In this document: in pieces, positions 51,782 to 61,133 of the stretch
Numbering within the stretch: the stretch's first letter is position 1
Layout: every line of letters starts with the position of its first letter
Source of the DNA: Intestinibacillus sp. Marseille-P6563
GTDB taxonomy: Bacteria; Bacillota; Clostridia; Oscillospirales; Butyricicoccaceae
DNA length: 64,000 nt
Reading direction: 5' to 3'
NCBI RefSeq assembly: GCF_900604335.1
Contig: NZ_UWOD01000002.1
Location: 1-64,000, forward strand
The notes under the pieces: generated by a model
Database searches by the model: none
What the model was told of the DNA's origin: nothing
The model's input: only the letters and a program-made list of their open reading frames with translations
Position numbers and translations under genes: made by a program

Positions 51782-52451
51782 AGGTCTTTCCTGCCTTTCT
51801 GAAGGTACAATTTACAAACATCGAACAATATGCACAGCCACGGAAGCGTTTGGTCTGCGGCTTGTGTGCCAGTCCAAAGATTGCCGTCACCGATTTTCGC
51901 GGTGTGAGGATATAGGATTCGGTCATCGACAAACCAATCTGTCTTGCCGTATCCAAAAGAGCAACCATCTGCTTTTGAAATGCCAGTGGCATATCTCCAT
52001 ACCCAGGGCTAAACCGGTCGGTTGGGTAAATCGTCCCTGACAGCTGCTGTAAAATAATCTGCTCGACCTGATCACAGACCGCTTCGATTGCGGAAGATCC
52101 GCAGCAATCCAAAATCAATGCCCGCGTCATATCTGCGATTTCAGCCCGATGGATAGCTGCCTCCAACGGCATTCCCAGGGTTGCTGCCATGAGAACGCAC
52201 TGCTTACAATCTTGCAACAGCGCTGCAAGATCCTTCCCTGGCAGCGGGATCTCTGTTCCCTTCAGCATGATTTGATCTTCCTGCCGTACCAAGTCAAGAA
52301 CTCGATAGGTAAAGCGCGGCTGTACGATGCGCAGGGTATCTGTCATACAAACCTGTATTTGTTTATCGACATCTGTTGGGATGTCACTTCCTCGCCAGCC
52401 CAGATATTGTAACACTTCCGCATGGGAAAAATCTGAAAGTACCAGCTCCAT
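51771..52451 (-). CDS. Stand-alone MetH reactivation-domain protein
   Basis: Protein of 226 residues related to the C-terminal SAM-binding reactivation domain of MetH (Met_synt_B12), with the RFSPGYGDMPLAFQ segment and the TESYILTPRKSVTAIFGLA stretch that match its SAM site. A C-terminal Cys cluster (CAYCSMFVNC) follows. It is presumed to support reductive methylation of the cobalamin of the short MetH. Its stop overlaps the metH start by 11 bases. First gene of the operon, start after AAGGAGG. Confidence 0.88.
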   Translation of the reverse strand: MELVLSDFSHAEVLQYLGWRGSDIPTDVDKQIQVCMTDTLRIVQPRFTYRVLDLVRQEDQIMLKGTEIPLPGKDLAALLQDCKQCVLMAATLGMPLEAAIHRAEIADMTRALILDCCGSSAIEAVCDQVEQIILQQLSGTIYPTDRFSPGYGDMPLAFQKQMVALLDTARQIGLSMTESYILTPRKSVTAIFGLAHKPQTKRFRGCAYCSMFVNCTFRKAGKTCGR

Positions 52452-52530
52452 AGACTCCTCCTTGTGATTTATGATTCCTACTCAAATCGTAGTATATCAT
52501 AAAATCAGACAAAAAGACAGCCTATTCTAC

Positions 52531-53406
52531 TCAAATCACAAAGGCCCGGATAAAATCTCGAATCAAACCAAGCACCAGCAGGTGCCCCGGGTAGAAAGCA
52601 TAGATCAGTCGGCTCTTGCGTGGCCTGCTCGTTGCGTCATATTGATAATGGGCAATGAGTATGAGCGCAATCGCCACGCCGGCTATCCAAAAAATATCTC
52701 CGATATCGGGATTCGCAAGCCACGAAGTTTCCCATGCACTCTGCAAAGACTCCCACCTCAGCGATTGCAAAATGGGCCACAGACCATAGAAAAAATACAT
52801 GAAAGCGCCTAAAATTGATACCTTGGCCCATCTCTGCTTGCAAAGATACACGAGTGCTGTCATGGGAAGACAAATCTCCCAATATTCTGCACCAAACACC
52901 ATACACGCCAGATACAAAATGATAAAAATCAAAAATACTCGGATTGCATACAGCACTCGATGCTTTGTCTTTCTCTGAAAATTCTGTATCGCCCAAATCA
53001 ACAGCACACTAGCAAAAAGGCTCCAAATCACATTATTCTGATTATGTATTCCTGCATTGAACTGCGCGATAAACGCACGGAAGCTTTCCAGCGGCGTCGT
53101 CCAACTCCACCCGACAAATGCAAAATCAAAACAAAATTCCGATACAAACGCGGCAATTCCCAAACGGAATGCGTATTTTCGAATATCTCTTGTATGGATG
53201 CATCCATCCACGATGAGAAAAGCAAATATAGGAAAGGCCATTCTCCCTATGCCATACAGCAAATCGGTACATCGGGCTGCCAACATGATATTGTCCGTAC
53301 GAAAATAGATCACCTGAAACAGACCTAGGACTGAGTTGAAATGATCGATCAGCATAGCAATCATCGCGATGATTTGTAAGGTATTACGTGAGATTTGTTT
53401 TTTCAT
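52531..53406 (-). CDS. TraX-family membrane protein
   Basis: Integral membrane protein of 291 residues with about eight to nine hydrophobic helices. Named after the F-pilin acetylase TraX; the chromosomal Firmicutes members are common and of unknown role. Family stretches: IAMIAMLIDHF, GRMAFPIFAFLIVDG, and FYPGHLLVLGLI at the C-terminus. Start: third of three consecutive ATGs (53406), 6 bases from GGAGGGG. No conjugation genes are near. Confidence 0.85.
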   Translation of the reverse strand: MKKQISRNTLQIIAMIAMLIDHFNSVLGLFQVIYFRTDNIMLAARCTDLLYGIGRMAFPIFAFLIVDGCIHTRDIRKYAFRLGIAAFVSEFCFDFAFVGWSWTTPLESFRAFIAQFNAGIHNQNNVIWSLFASVLLIWAIQNFQRKTKHRVLYAIRVFLIFIILYLACMVFGAEYWEICLPMTALVYLCKQRWAKVSILGAFMYFFYGLWPILQSLRWESLQSAWETSWLANPDIGDIFWIAGVAIALILIAHYQYDATSRPRKSRLIYAFYPGHLLVLGLIRDFIRAFVI

Positions 53407-53508
53407 CATCATCCCCTCCTTTTTCTTCATTATGGCAGGGCATGATTTAAAAATAAAGTACGCAACCATTTAAGGTTTCTTTAAGATTGATTTCGCAACT
53501 TATGTAAC

Positions 53509-53538
53509 AAAAGAGCTGGTCCTACGACCAGCTCTTTT
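53509..53538. terminator. Terminator of the activase operon
   Basis: Perfect 13-bp stem (53509-53521 with 53526-53538), 4-base loop, next to the stop at 53543. Confidence 0.92.
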
Positions 53539-53542
53539 CCTT

Positions 53543-54787
53543 TTATTCTGCTGTGGAAAGCATCAACTTGATACGGTTTTCCTGATTGATTTTGGAAGCA
53601 CCCGGGTCATAATCGACCGAAACAATGTTGGCATCTGGATATTTCTCTCGAATTTTACGGACCATACCCTTACCGGCAATATGATTCGGTAGGCACCCGA
53701 ACGGCTGGGTACATACGATGTTTTTCACGCCCTCGGTAATGAGTTCTACCATTTCTGCCGGGAGCAGCCATCCTTCGCCCATTTTCACGCCTTCTCCGAT
53801 GATATTCTGTGACAATTTTCGCACATGGTCAAAATACTGCGGCGGACGGAATCGTCCATGCTTTTCAATCGCAGCAATCAAATCTTTCTGTTTGCTTAAA
53901 ACCAATTTATAGATACCCTGGTTCGTTAGTGCGGTTTTCATCGAACGCCCATAAAGTTTATGGTCAATGATGCCATTGTAAATGCAGTACAGACAGAAAT
54001 CCAACAAGCCTGGCAAGACCGGTTCACAGCCTTCGGACACCAAGAAGTCTTCCAAATGATTATTGCCCAGTGGAGAGAATTTCACGTAAATCTCTCCGAC
54101 AATACCCACTTTTTTCTTTTTCACCGAAGTATCTACCGGTACCTTTGAGAACGCCTCCAATACGAACTGATACAGACGCTTGACTTCTCCATAACGAATG
54201 AGCCGATTGCCTGTAAAGCGCTCGGAAACGGTACGGATACAGATGTCCACTGCCTTTTGCGAGGCACCCTTCATCTTTTCATAGGGCCGCACCTGATTAT
54301 GTAGCATCATGATCAGGTCGCCGATCAGCAGACCATAGGCAATCTGCACCATCATTTGTGGGGTCAGCTTAAAGCCCGGATTGTCCTCCAAGCCGGAGAA
54401 ATTGAGCGAAATGACCGGGATATAGTCATACCCGTTTTTCTCAAGCGCTTTACGCAATAGATGGATGTAGTTCGATGCACGGCAGCCGCCGCCCGTCTGA
54501 CTCATAATTAGCGCAATTTTATGCGTATCGTATTTTCCACTTTCAATGGCATGAATCAACTGGCCAATGGACAGCAACGCAGGATAACAGGTATCATTGT
54601 GCACGTTTTTCAGACCAGTCTCCACAATCGCTTGCCCATCGGTTGTCAGCAGTTCCATATTGTAGCCATAGTTTTTCATGATCTGAAGGGCCAGCCCGAA
54701 CTGAATAGGGAGCATATTGGGCACGAGGATGGTATAATCCTTCTTCATATCCTCGGTAAAGGCCACTCGATTATTGCTGTTTTGCAA
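53543..54787 (-). CDS. Activase-associated 2-hydroxyacyl-CoA dehydratase-like protein
   Basis: Protein of 414 residues matching the C-terminal part of the large acyl-CoA dehydratase activase-related proteins of Clostridia, with cysteine-containing stretches HNDTCYPALLSIGQ, SQTGGGCRASNYIHLLRKAL and VCTQPFGCLPNHI that look like iron-sulfur ligands. The TTG at 54787 has GAGGAGGG 8 bases upstream, inside the preceding gene, and the two overlap by 17 bases. The function of this family is not settled. Confidence 0.82.
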   Translation of the reverse strand: MQNSNNRVAFTEDMKKDYTILVPNMLPIQFGLALQIMKNYGYNMELLTTDGQAIVETGLKNVHNDTCYPALLSIGQLIHAIESGKYDTHKIALIMSQTGGGCRASNYIHLLRKALEKNGYDYIPVISLNFSGLEDNPGFKLTPQMMVQIAYGLLIGDLIMMLHNQVRPYEKMKGASQKAVDICIRTVSERFTGNRLIRYGEVKRLYQFVLEAFSKVPVDTSVKKKKVGIVGEIYVKFSPLGNNHLEDFLVSEGCEPVLPGLLDFCLYCIYNGIIDHKLYGRSMKTALTNQGIYKLVLSKQKDLIAAIEKHGRFRPPQYFDHVRKLSQNIIGEGVKMGEGWLLPAEMVELITEGVKNIVCTQPFGCLPNHIAGKGMVRKIREKYPDANIVSVDYDPGASKINQENRIKLMLSTAE

Positions 54788-57728
54788 GCTTTTTGCCCTC
54801 CTCTACCGCGGCGATCATACTGCGAATACGAATCTTTGCCGCGCCAAGATTATTGATCTCATCGATTTTGAGCTGTGTATAGATCTTATCACCCGCCTCT
54901 ACGATCGAGCGGATCTCATCGGTGGTAATCGCATCAATGCCGCAGCCAAACGATACCAGCTGAATCAGCTGCGCATTTTCCTTATGAACGACATAGTTGG
55001 CCGCAGAATACATACGCGAATGATACGTCCACTGGTTCAGGACGCGTACCTTGGGCGCTTCTGCCAGCTGCCAGACTGCATCCTCGGAAACAACAACCAT
55101 GCCATACGAAGAAATCAACTGATTGAGGCCATGGTTGATCTCCGGATCGATGTGATACGGACGGCCTACGACCACCGCAATCTGTAAGCCATGCTTATCG
55201 GCATAGGCAATAGCCTTGCGACCTTCTTCCTGAATCGCTGCATAGTAATCATCGAGCGCCTGATATGCCGCCTCTGCCGCAGCTGCAATCTGTTTTTTGT
55301 GCAGCGCGGGATACTTCTTGCCAAAGAAACGATGTGCCTGCTTGATGAACTCCTTATGGTCAGACAGTTCAAAATACGGCATCATGAAATCGAAATCCTG
55401 CAACTCTGCGACATTGGCTGCGAGCAGTTCAGGATAATAAGCAACCACAGGGCAGTTGTAGCAGTTATCGCCGCGATGCTCATTCAGATTATAGGTCATG
55501 CACGGATAGAAAATCGCGTCTACACCCTTGCTCAGCAGATTATCGATATGTCCGTGCATGAGTTTCGCCGGATAGCAGACTGTATCCGACGGGATGGAGT
55601 GCTGTCCCTTTTGGTACATATCCCGCGTGGACACATCGCTTCGTACCACTTCGAATCCAAGCTCTGTCAGGAATGTCGTCCAGAACGGATACAGTTCGAA
55701 AATATTCAGTCCAAATGGCAAGCCGACCTTTCCAAGTCTTACATTGCCCTTGGGAGCCAAAGTATCATAACTTTTAAGTTTTTCCAACTTCCAGGCATAC
55801 AGATCCGGAAGTTTTTCGCTTTCGCCCTTGCCCAGCGGCCGTTCGCAGCGGTTACCGGAAACAAACCGGCGGCCACCCGAAAAAGTATTGACGGTCAAGT
55901 TACAATGGTTGGTGCACAAACCGCAGCGTACACTCCGCGATTCGTGCTGGAAACCAGCCAGTTCCTCTGCGGAAATCAACTCGGTCTGTTCCGGACGATG
56001 GTCCATGGCGTGCAAAGCCGCGCCATATGCCCCCATCAGTCCCGAAATCGCCGGACGTGTCACTTCCCGGCCGATTTCCTGCTCAAACGACCGTAAAATG
56101 GCATCGTTCAGGAAGGTACCGCCTTGGACTACGATGTGCTGACCCAGATCGTCGGGCGATGTTGCACGAATAACTTTATATAGCGCATTCTTGACGACCG
56201 AAACCGAAAGGCCGGCCGAAATCGCATCGATTCCCGCGCCATCCTTTTGCGCCTGTTTGACCGAAGAGTTCATGAATACCGTGCAGCGGGAACCCAAATC
56301 GATGGGATGCTGTGAAAACAGACCCAGCTTACAAAATTCTTCGATCGAATAGCCCATCGAACGGGCAAAGGTTTCGATAAAGGAACCACAGCCCGAAGAA
56401 CAGGCTTCGTTCAGGAAAATATTATCGATGCAGTGATTGCGGATTTTAAAACATTTGATATCCTGGCCACCGATGTCGATAATAAAGTCAACATCCGGGC
56501 AGAAATGCCGCGCGGCACGGAAATGTGCTACCGTTTCTACTAGGCCATGATCGATACCAAAAGCGCTCTTGATCAGTGCCTCACCATAGCCGGTGACTGC
56601 CGAAGACACAATATGTACCCGATCCCCACATAGCTCATACAGTTTTTGCATCTGCTCATGGATGACATCCACCGGATTGCCCTTATTGGGTGCATAATGG
56701 TGGAACAAAATCTGATGGTCACGACCAATCAGAACGATTTTAGTCGTCGTCGAGCCACAGTCGATCCCTAAAAATGCGTCGCCTTCATATACGGTTACAT
56801 TTTCAGTCATCACATCATGTTTGCCATGACGCTGCGTAAATTCCCGATACTCTTCCTGAGAAGTAAACAGCGGATTCAAATACTGCGAAATGACTGGTTC
56901 GCCAGCTGCTTTCTCTAAAATATCCAAAAGCTGTTCAAACCCATATTCTTTCGTGGTATCACTGGCATACTCCGCTGCACCCGCCGCAATGGCATATGGC
57001 GCTAGCTCCGGAAAATGAGCATGCTCTTTATCCAGTCCCAACGTTTCCTGGAACCGGCGCTGCAAACCCATAAAGAAAAAGAGCGGACCGCCCAAGAACA
57101 AAACGTCGCCCTCGATCGCACGGCCTTGTGCAAGGCCCGAGATCGTCTGATTGACGACAGCCTGGAAAATCGAAGCGGCTACGTCCTCTTTGCGTGCACC
57201 TTCATTGAGCAGGGGCTGAATATCCGATTTTGCAAATACACCACAGCGAGAAGCAATCGTATAGATACGTTCTGCATCCAAGCTCAGTTCGTCCAATTGT
57301 GCCGGGGTGACATTGAGCAGCACAGCCATCTGGTCAATAAATGCGCCAGTACCACCTGCGCAAGAGCCGTTCATACGCTCTTCCAGCTGACCTGTCAAGA
57401 ATACGATCTTTGCATCTTCACCGCCCAATTCAATGACGACATCGGCCTTCGGAACATGCGTACCGACCGCCTTGCGTGTCGCGTAAACTTCCTGCACAAA
57501 ATCCACGCCGCTGGCCTTGGCAACACCCAATCCAGCCGAACCGGTGATCGCTGCTTTCAAGGTATCCTTCCCAATCACGCCTGCGGCATCACGCAACATT
57601 TCGCATGCTTTTTCGCGTACCTTTGAAAAGTGGCGTTCATATCGTTTATAGATAATTTCGCCAGCGCGTACAGCCACCAACTTTACGGTGGTAGAACCAA
57701 TATCAATTCCTAAACTTACTAAACTCAT
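54771..57728 (-). CDS. Large acyl-CoA dehydratase activase-like protein
   Basis: Protein of 985 residues with two BadF/BcrA/HgdC-type ATPase domains: first about 1-260 (GIDIGSTTVK, cluster Cys in NGSCAGGTGAF and ASRCGVF), second about 315-580 (GIDCGSTTTK, EACSSGCGSF, GSRCTVF). A DUF2229-type region follows (about 620-970; YPCMTYNLNEHRGDNCYNC). HgdC-type ATPases drive electron transfer for radical dehydratases, but no dehydratase subunits are adjacent. It forms a translationally coupled pair with the next gene. Confidence 0.85.
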   Translation of the reverse strand: MSLVSLGIDIGSTTVKLVAVRAGEIIYKRYERHFSKVREKACEMLRDAAGVIGKDTLKAAITGSAGLGVAKASGVDFVQEVYATRKAVGTHVPKADVVIELGGEDAKIVFLTGQLEERMNGSCAGGTGAFIDQMAVLLNVTPAQLDELSLDAERIYTIASRCGVFAKSDIQPLLNEGARKEDVAASIFQAVVNQTISGLAQGRAIEGDVLFLGGPLFFFMGLQRRFQETLGLDKEHAHFPELAPYAIAAGAAEYASDTTKEYGFEQLLDILEKAAGEPVISQYLNPLFTSQEEYREFTQRHGKHDVMTENVTVYEGDAFLGIDCGSTTTKIVLIGRDHQILFHHYAPNKGNPVDVIHEQMQKLYELCGDRVHIVSSAVTGYGEALIKSAFGIDHGLVETVAHFRAARHFCPDVDFIIDIGGQDIKCFKIRNHCIDNIFLNEACSSGCGSFIETFARSMGYSIEEFCKLGLFSQHPIDLGSRCTVFMNSSVKQAQKDGAGIDAISAGLSVSVVKNALYKVIRATSPDDLGQHIVVQGGTFLNDAILRSFEQEIGREVTRPAISGLMGAYGAALHAMDHRPEQTELISAEELAGFQHESRSVRCGLCTNHCNLTVNTFSGGRRFVSGNRCERPLGKGESEKLPDLYAWKLEKLKSYDTLAPKGNVRLGKVGLPFGLNIFELYPFWTTFLTELGFEVVRSDVSTRDMYQKGQHSIPSDTVCYPAKLMHGHIDNLLSKGVDAIFYPCMTYNLNEHRGDNCYNCPVVAYYPELLAANVAELQDFDFMMPYFELSDHKEFIKQAHRFFGKKYPALHKKQIAAAAEAAYQALDDYYAAIQEEGRKAIAYADKHGLQIAVVVGRPYHIDPEINHGLNQLISSYGMVVVSEDAVWQLAEAPKVRVLNQWTYHSRMYSAANYVVHKENAQLIQLVSFGCGIDAITTDEIRSIVEAGDKIYTQLKIDEINNLGAAKIRIRSMIAAVEEGKKLAKQQ

Positions 57729-57827
57729 ATCTTCATTCCTATTTCCATCGAAACTCTTTGATGTGCTTCATTCATGCATACTGTATATCTATGCTGAATC
57801 AGGCACTAGTACTCGTATAGCAATGTA

Positions 57828-57856
57828 ATACTACAACGAAACTTTTTCAAAGTCAA
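57828..57856 (-). promoter_or_regulatory. Promoter of the activase operon
   Basis: Minus strand -35 TTGACT (57851-57856), 17-base spacer, -10 TAGTAT (57828-57833), with about 100 bases of leader. The stretch 57860-58170 towards metK holds no gene I can support, only AT-rich sequence with a short direct repeat (58052-58062 and 58128-58138). Confidence 0.6.
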
Positions 57857-58171
57857 ATCCAGATGTTATGAAAAAGCGCTTTTTATTGTTAAGATGCCGT
57901 TAAGAATGCTGAAACATACCAAAATCGCACAAAATCCGATGAATTATTTGCTTTGCAATCGGGCATTTTTATGAATTTTATCGTTTCCCTTCCCTTGCAT
58001 AAAAGAGCAACGGCTGCATGCTGTGCTTTACACTTTTTCACACGGAATCACTCCGATATTTCCTGTGTTTCAGTTTTTCATTTCACCGATCGAACAACAG
58101 GATGACTCTTCCGATTTTTCTGAAACATCCGATATTTCGACCGGTTGGGAGATTTTTCTCCAATCGACCGC

Positions 58172-58200
58172 TTGACATTTGCATTGTCTTTCGTTAAAAT
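58172..58200 (+). promoter_or_regulatory. metK promoter
   Basis: -35 TTGACA (58172-58177), 17-base spacer, -10 TAAAAT (58195-58200), directly before the riboswitch. Confidence 0.8.
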
Positions 58201-58214
58201 ATAGTTAATTTCAT

Positions 58215-58370
58215 AAAGATACCTTATCAAGAGTGGTGGAGGGATCGGCCCAATGAAACCCGGCAACCTGCAAGCATGCAAGGTGCCAAATCCGGCGGGA
58301 ATTCTGTTCGCTCAACGAACCGAAAGATGAGGCATGATGGTGCTCTCTCCGCTGGGGAGGGCTTTTTTGA
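58215..58370 (+). ncRNA. SAM-I (S-box) riboswitch upstream of metK
   Basis: Core elements in order: CTTATCAAGAGTGGTGGAGG (P1/P2 start), GGCCCAATGAAACCCGGCAA (P2-J2/3-P3), AAGGTGCCAAATCC (P3/P4) and GAAAGATGAG closing P1. An imperfect GC-rich terminator stem with T6 follows at about 58340-58370. SAM binding should favour the terminator and shut metK off, giving feedback control of SAM synthesis. Confidence 0.97.
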
Positions 58371-58427
58371 TGTCAGGAATCCACCAATCTTCGCGGTTAT
58401 TTTATCATAGAAAGGACTTTTATAATT

Positions 58428-59612
58428 ATGGCAAGACATCTGTTTACTTCTGAATCGGTCACCGAAGGACATCCCGACAAAATTTGTGACCAAGTATCCG
58501 ATGCGATTTTGGATGCTATGCTTGAAAACGACCCCTATGCCCGCGTCGCCTGTGAAACCACTTGCACCACTGGCATGGTTTCTGTCATGGGCGAAATCTC
58601 CACCAAGTGCTATGTCGATATTCCGAAGGTAGTCCGCGAGGTCATCCGTGAAATCGGCTACGACCGCGCAAAATACGGTTTTGACTGTGATACCTGTGCG
58701 GTTCTGACGACCATTGACGAGCAGAGCGCGGATATTGCATTGGGTGTCGATAATTCGCTCGAGCGCAAAGAAGGCGGTGAAGAAGCCGAACTGGCAACTG
58801 GTGCCGGTGACCAGGGCATGATGTTTGGGTATGCCTGCAATGAAACCCCGGAACTCATGCCGCTGCCCATTTCTCTGGCTCACAAAATGGCCAAGCGTTT
58901 GACCCAAGTCCGGAAAGATGGCACCTTCGACTATCTGCGTCCGGATGGTAAGACGCAAGTTACGGTTGAGTATGATGACAACAACCAACCGGTACGTGTT
59001 GATACGATCGTATTGTCTACCCAGCATTCTCCCGAAGTTTCCCTGTCCCAAATCCGCCGCGATATGGTCGAACATGTCATCACTCCGGTGATTCCGGCGC
59101 ATCTGCTGGATGAAAACACACGTTTCTTTGTCAATCCGACCGGCCGTTTTGTCATCGGTGGCCCGCAGGGCGACTCTGGTCTAACTGGCCGTAAGATCAT
59201 TGTAGATACATATGGTGGCATTGGCCGTCATGGCGGCGGTGCATTTTCGGGCAAGGACCCGACCAAGGTGGACCGTTCGGCGGCCTATGCTGCACGTTAT
59301 GTTGCGAAAAACATCGTAGCCGCTGGACTCGCAGATCGCTGTGAAGTGCAGCTTGCCTATGCGATTGGCGTTGCACATCCGGTATCCATCATGGTCGATA
59401 CGTTTGGAACCGGCAAGGTCGACGAAGCTAAGTTGGCACAGGCCGTAGAAACCGTCTTTGACTTACGTCCTGCCGCAATCATCAAGACTCTGGGGCTGCG
59501 CCGTCCGATCTATCGCCCGCTGGCAGCTTATGGCCATATGGGCCGCGAAGAACTGGGCGTTGCCTGGGAAAAGACTGACCGCGTCGAAGATCTCAAAGCT
59601 GCTGTACAATAA
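58428..59612 (+). CDS. metK: S-adenosylmethionine synthetase
   Basis: Makes SAM from methionine and ATP. The 394-residue enzyme has the three-domain fold with [29 protein letters not shown] (methionine-binding loop) and [17 protein letters not shown] (phosphate loop). Length is normal. It is under a SAM-I riboswitch, and so the only visibly SAM-controlled gene here although the methionine operon is 6 kb away. Confidence 0.97.
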   Translation: MARHLFTSESVTEGHPDKICDQVSDAILDAMLENDPYARVACETTCTTGMVSVMGEISTKCYVDIPKVVREVIREIGYDRAKYGFDCDTCAVLTTIDEQSADIALGVDNSLERKEGGEEAELATGAGDQGMMFGYACNETPELMPLPISLAHKMAKRLTQVRKDGTFDYLRPDGKTQVTVEYDDNNQPVRVDTIVLSTQHSPEVSLSQIRRDMVEHVITPVIPAHLLDENTRFFVNPTGRFVIGGPQGDSGLTGRKIIVDTYGGIGRHGGGAFSGKDPTKVDRSAAYAARYVAKNIVAAGLADRCEVQLAYAIGVAHPVSIMVDTFGTGKVDEAKLAQAVETVFDLRPAAIIKTLGLRRPIYRPLAAYGHMGREELGVAWEKTDRVEDLKAAVQ

Positions 59613-59623
59613 AAAAATATTGC

Positions 59624-59652
59624 AAAAAGGATGCCATATGGCATCCTTTTTT
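59624..59652 (+). terminator. metK terminator
   Basis: Near-perfect palindrome A5-GGATGCCATATGGCATCC-T6 soon after the metK stop. Confidence 0.9.
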
Positions 59653-59765
59653 GTGCCTTCCCCCGCGCGGACTCTGACAAGCACCATAAAAATCGACCCG
59701 CATAAAATGATAAGGAACGAAAACTATCCCTTCTCAATCTCAAATAGAAAGGTCGATTGATCATC

Positions 59766-59993
59766 ATGCACTCTTTCTCCCTTGCACAGATGCGCCCCGG
59801 ACAGGCCGCGCATATCAAAAACTTGCATCTTTCAGGCTCCATTCGGCAACGTTTGTCGGATTTGGGTCTGATTGAAGGTACCCGCATTGAATGTGTGCAT
59901 CGCAGTCCCGCCGGAGACCCTGCTGCATACTTATTTCGCGGAACCATCATCGCCCTGCGACAGCACGATAGCCAAAACATTGAGGTGATCTGA
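59766..59993 (+). CDS. feoA: Ferrous iron transport protein FeoA
   Basis: SH3-like cytosolic partner of FeoB, 75 residues, with the family pattern LAQMRPGQAAHIKNL, LSDLGLIEGTRI and a final IIALR strand. Start could be the ATG at 59766 or a TTG at 59757; an AAAGG site lies 13 and 4 bases before these. Its TGA is directly followed by the feoB TTG, so translation is coupled. Confidence 0.88.
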   Translation: MHSFSLAQMRPGQAAHIKNLHLSGSIRQRLSDLGLIEGTRIECVHRSPAGDPAAYLFRGTIIALRQHDSQNIEVI

Positions 59994-61061
59994 TTGGGTT
60001 TGACAAATAAAAGCGTCGGCTGGCACTGTCAGCGTAAGATGCAGCAAGCATGTCATGCAGAGGACTTGATCATCGCGCTGCTTGGCAATCCCAATACTGG
60101 AAAAAGCACAGTATTCAATGCTTTGACCGGACTCAATCAGCATACGGGAAACTGGGCTGGCAAAACGGTCGAAACCGCCTATGGAGTGACCATGCATCAC
60201 GGACAGCGATTTGTCCTGGTAGATCTGCCCGGCACCTATTCCCTGGCTACCAAGACCCCCGAAGAAGAACTAGCCCGCGATTTTCTTTTGCATGGTCAGG
60301 CGGGCTGCACGATTGTTGTGGTGGATGCGACTTGCCTGGAACGCAATTTGCATCTGGTATTGCAAACCATACAACTGTTTCCCAAAACCATTGTATGTCT
60401 CAATTTGATGGACGAAGCCAAACGCAAAGGGATTCAAATTGATATTCCACGCTTGGAAGAACTGCTCGGTATTCCTGTGGTTCCCTGTGCGGCCCGGTCC
60501 GGCAAGGGGTTATCCAAGCTGTTGGAAACCGCATATCAAGTTCACTTAGGAACCCGTACGGTTTGCCCGGTTCCCATTCCTTATACGGAGCCGGTTTCGT
60601 CTGAAGAAACCACGACCGAATGGCTGGAACAAAACACTGCTTCCATTGTTCTGCGGGCTGAGGAAATTGCCAATCTAACGGTACAGGCACAACAAGATCT
60701 TTTACGCAGTCGTGACCGAAAAATTGACCGCATTTTAACCAGCCGGCATTGGGGCATCCCCGTCATGCTGCTTTTGCTTGCGCTGACTCTTTTCCTCACG
60801 ATTGTTGGAGCCAATGTACCCAGCGAATGGCTATCCCGTCTCCTGTTTGGAATGGTGCCATTCTTTGAGTCCATCTTATCCTTCTTCCATGCTCCGCCTT
60901 GGCTGCACAGCCTGCTCATTGACGGCGTCTGGAACGTGCTGGCGTCCACTATCCCCGTGGGTTGTGATACCATCTTGCCGTTCCTCAGAAGGTCGAAGAA
61001 TCTGCATCAAAATTGGAAGTACATTTTCGGTCATATGATTCTGGGGTACCATCAACTGTGA
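59994..61061 (+). pseudogene. feoB: Truncated ferrous iron transporter FeoB
   Basis: Intact FeoB proteins are about 600-800 residues; this frame gives 355. The G domain is intact (P-loop GNPNTGKST at 31-39, DLPGTYSLAT, NLMDEAKRKG), followed by the linker and the first membrane helix (about 250-275). FeoB-like sequence runs to DGVWNVLAST near 60950, then is replaced by a polar tail unlike FeoB (FLRRSKNLHQNWKY). The Gate motifs and most helices are lost. The TTG start has a strong GAGGTGATC site. The sequence beyond the break belongs to minus-strand genes, so an insertion or recombination is the likely cause. Confidence 0.85.
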
Positions 61062-61124
61062 CACATCTTCCAAAACAGTACCATCTTTGCGGTGATGTAC
61101 GATCTGTATTGTTTGCTGCTCCAT
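60876..61124 (-). CDS. Small protein reading across the feoB junction
   Basis: Frame of 82 residues starting at ATG 61124, 9 bases after the glycosyltransferase stop. The first about 60 residues (MEQQTIQIVHHRKDGTVLEDVSQLMV...) read like a real small protein. The C-terminal about 22 residues lie antisense to genuine feoB sequence and are compositionally different, so the natural end of this gene is probably lost at the junction. The family is unrecognised. Confidence 0.5.
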   Translation of the reverse strand: MEQQTIQIVHHRKDGTVLEDVSQLMVPQNHMTENVLPILMQILRPSEERQDGITTHGDSGRQHVPDAVNEQAVQPRRSMEEG

Positions 61125-61133
61125 GCTGCCTCC

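Noticed and set aside
52452-52530. SAM riboswitch before the methionine operon
   Set aside because: The gap is about 80 bases and lacks the S-box core motifs that are clear upstream of metK.
54771-54787. Frameshift splitting one activase gene
   Set aside because: The second frame has its own well-placed GAGGAGGG site and TTG start, so coupling explains the overlap, although a read check is worthwhile.
58052-58138. Short direct repeat TCCGATATTTC upstream of metK as a CRISPR-like or regulatory array
   Set aside because: Only two 11-base copies 76 bases apart in AT-rich sequence, upstream of the metK promoter; not enough to support a function.
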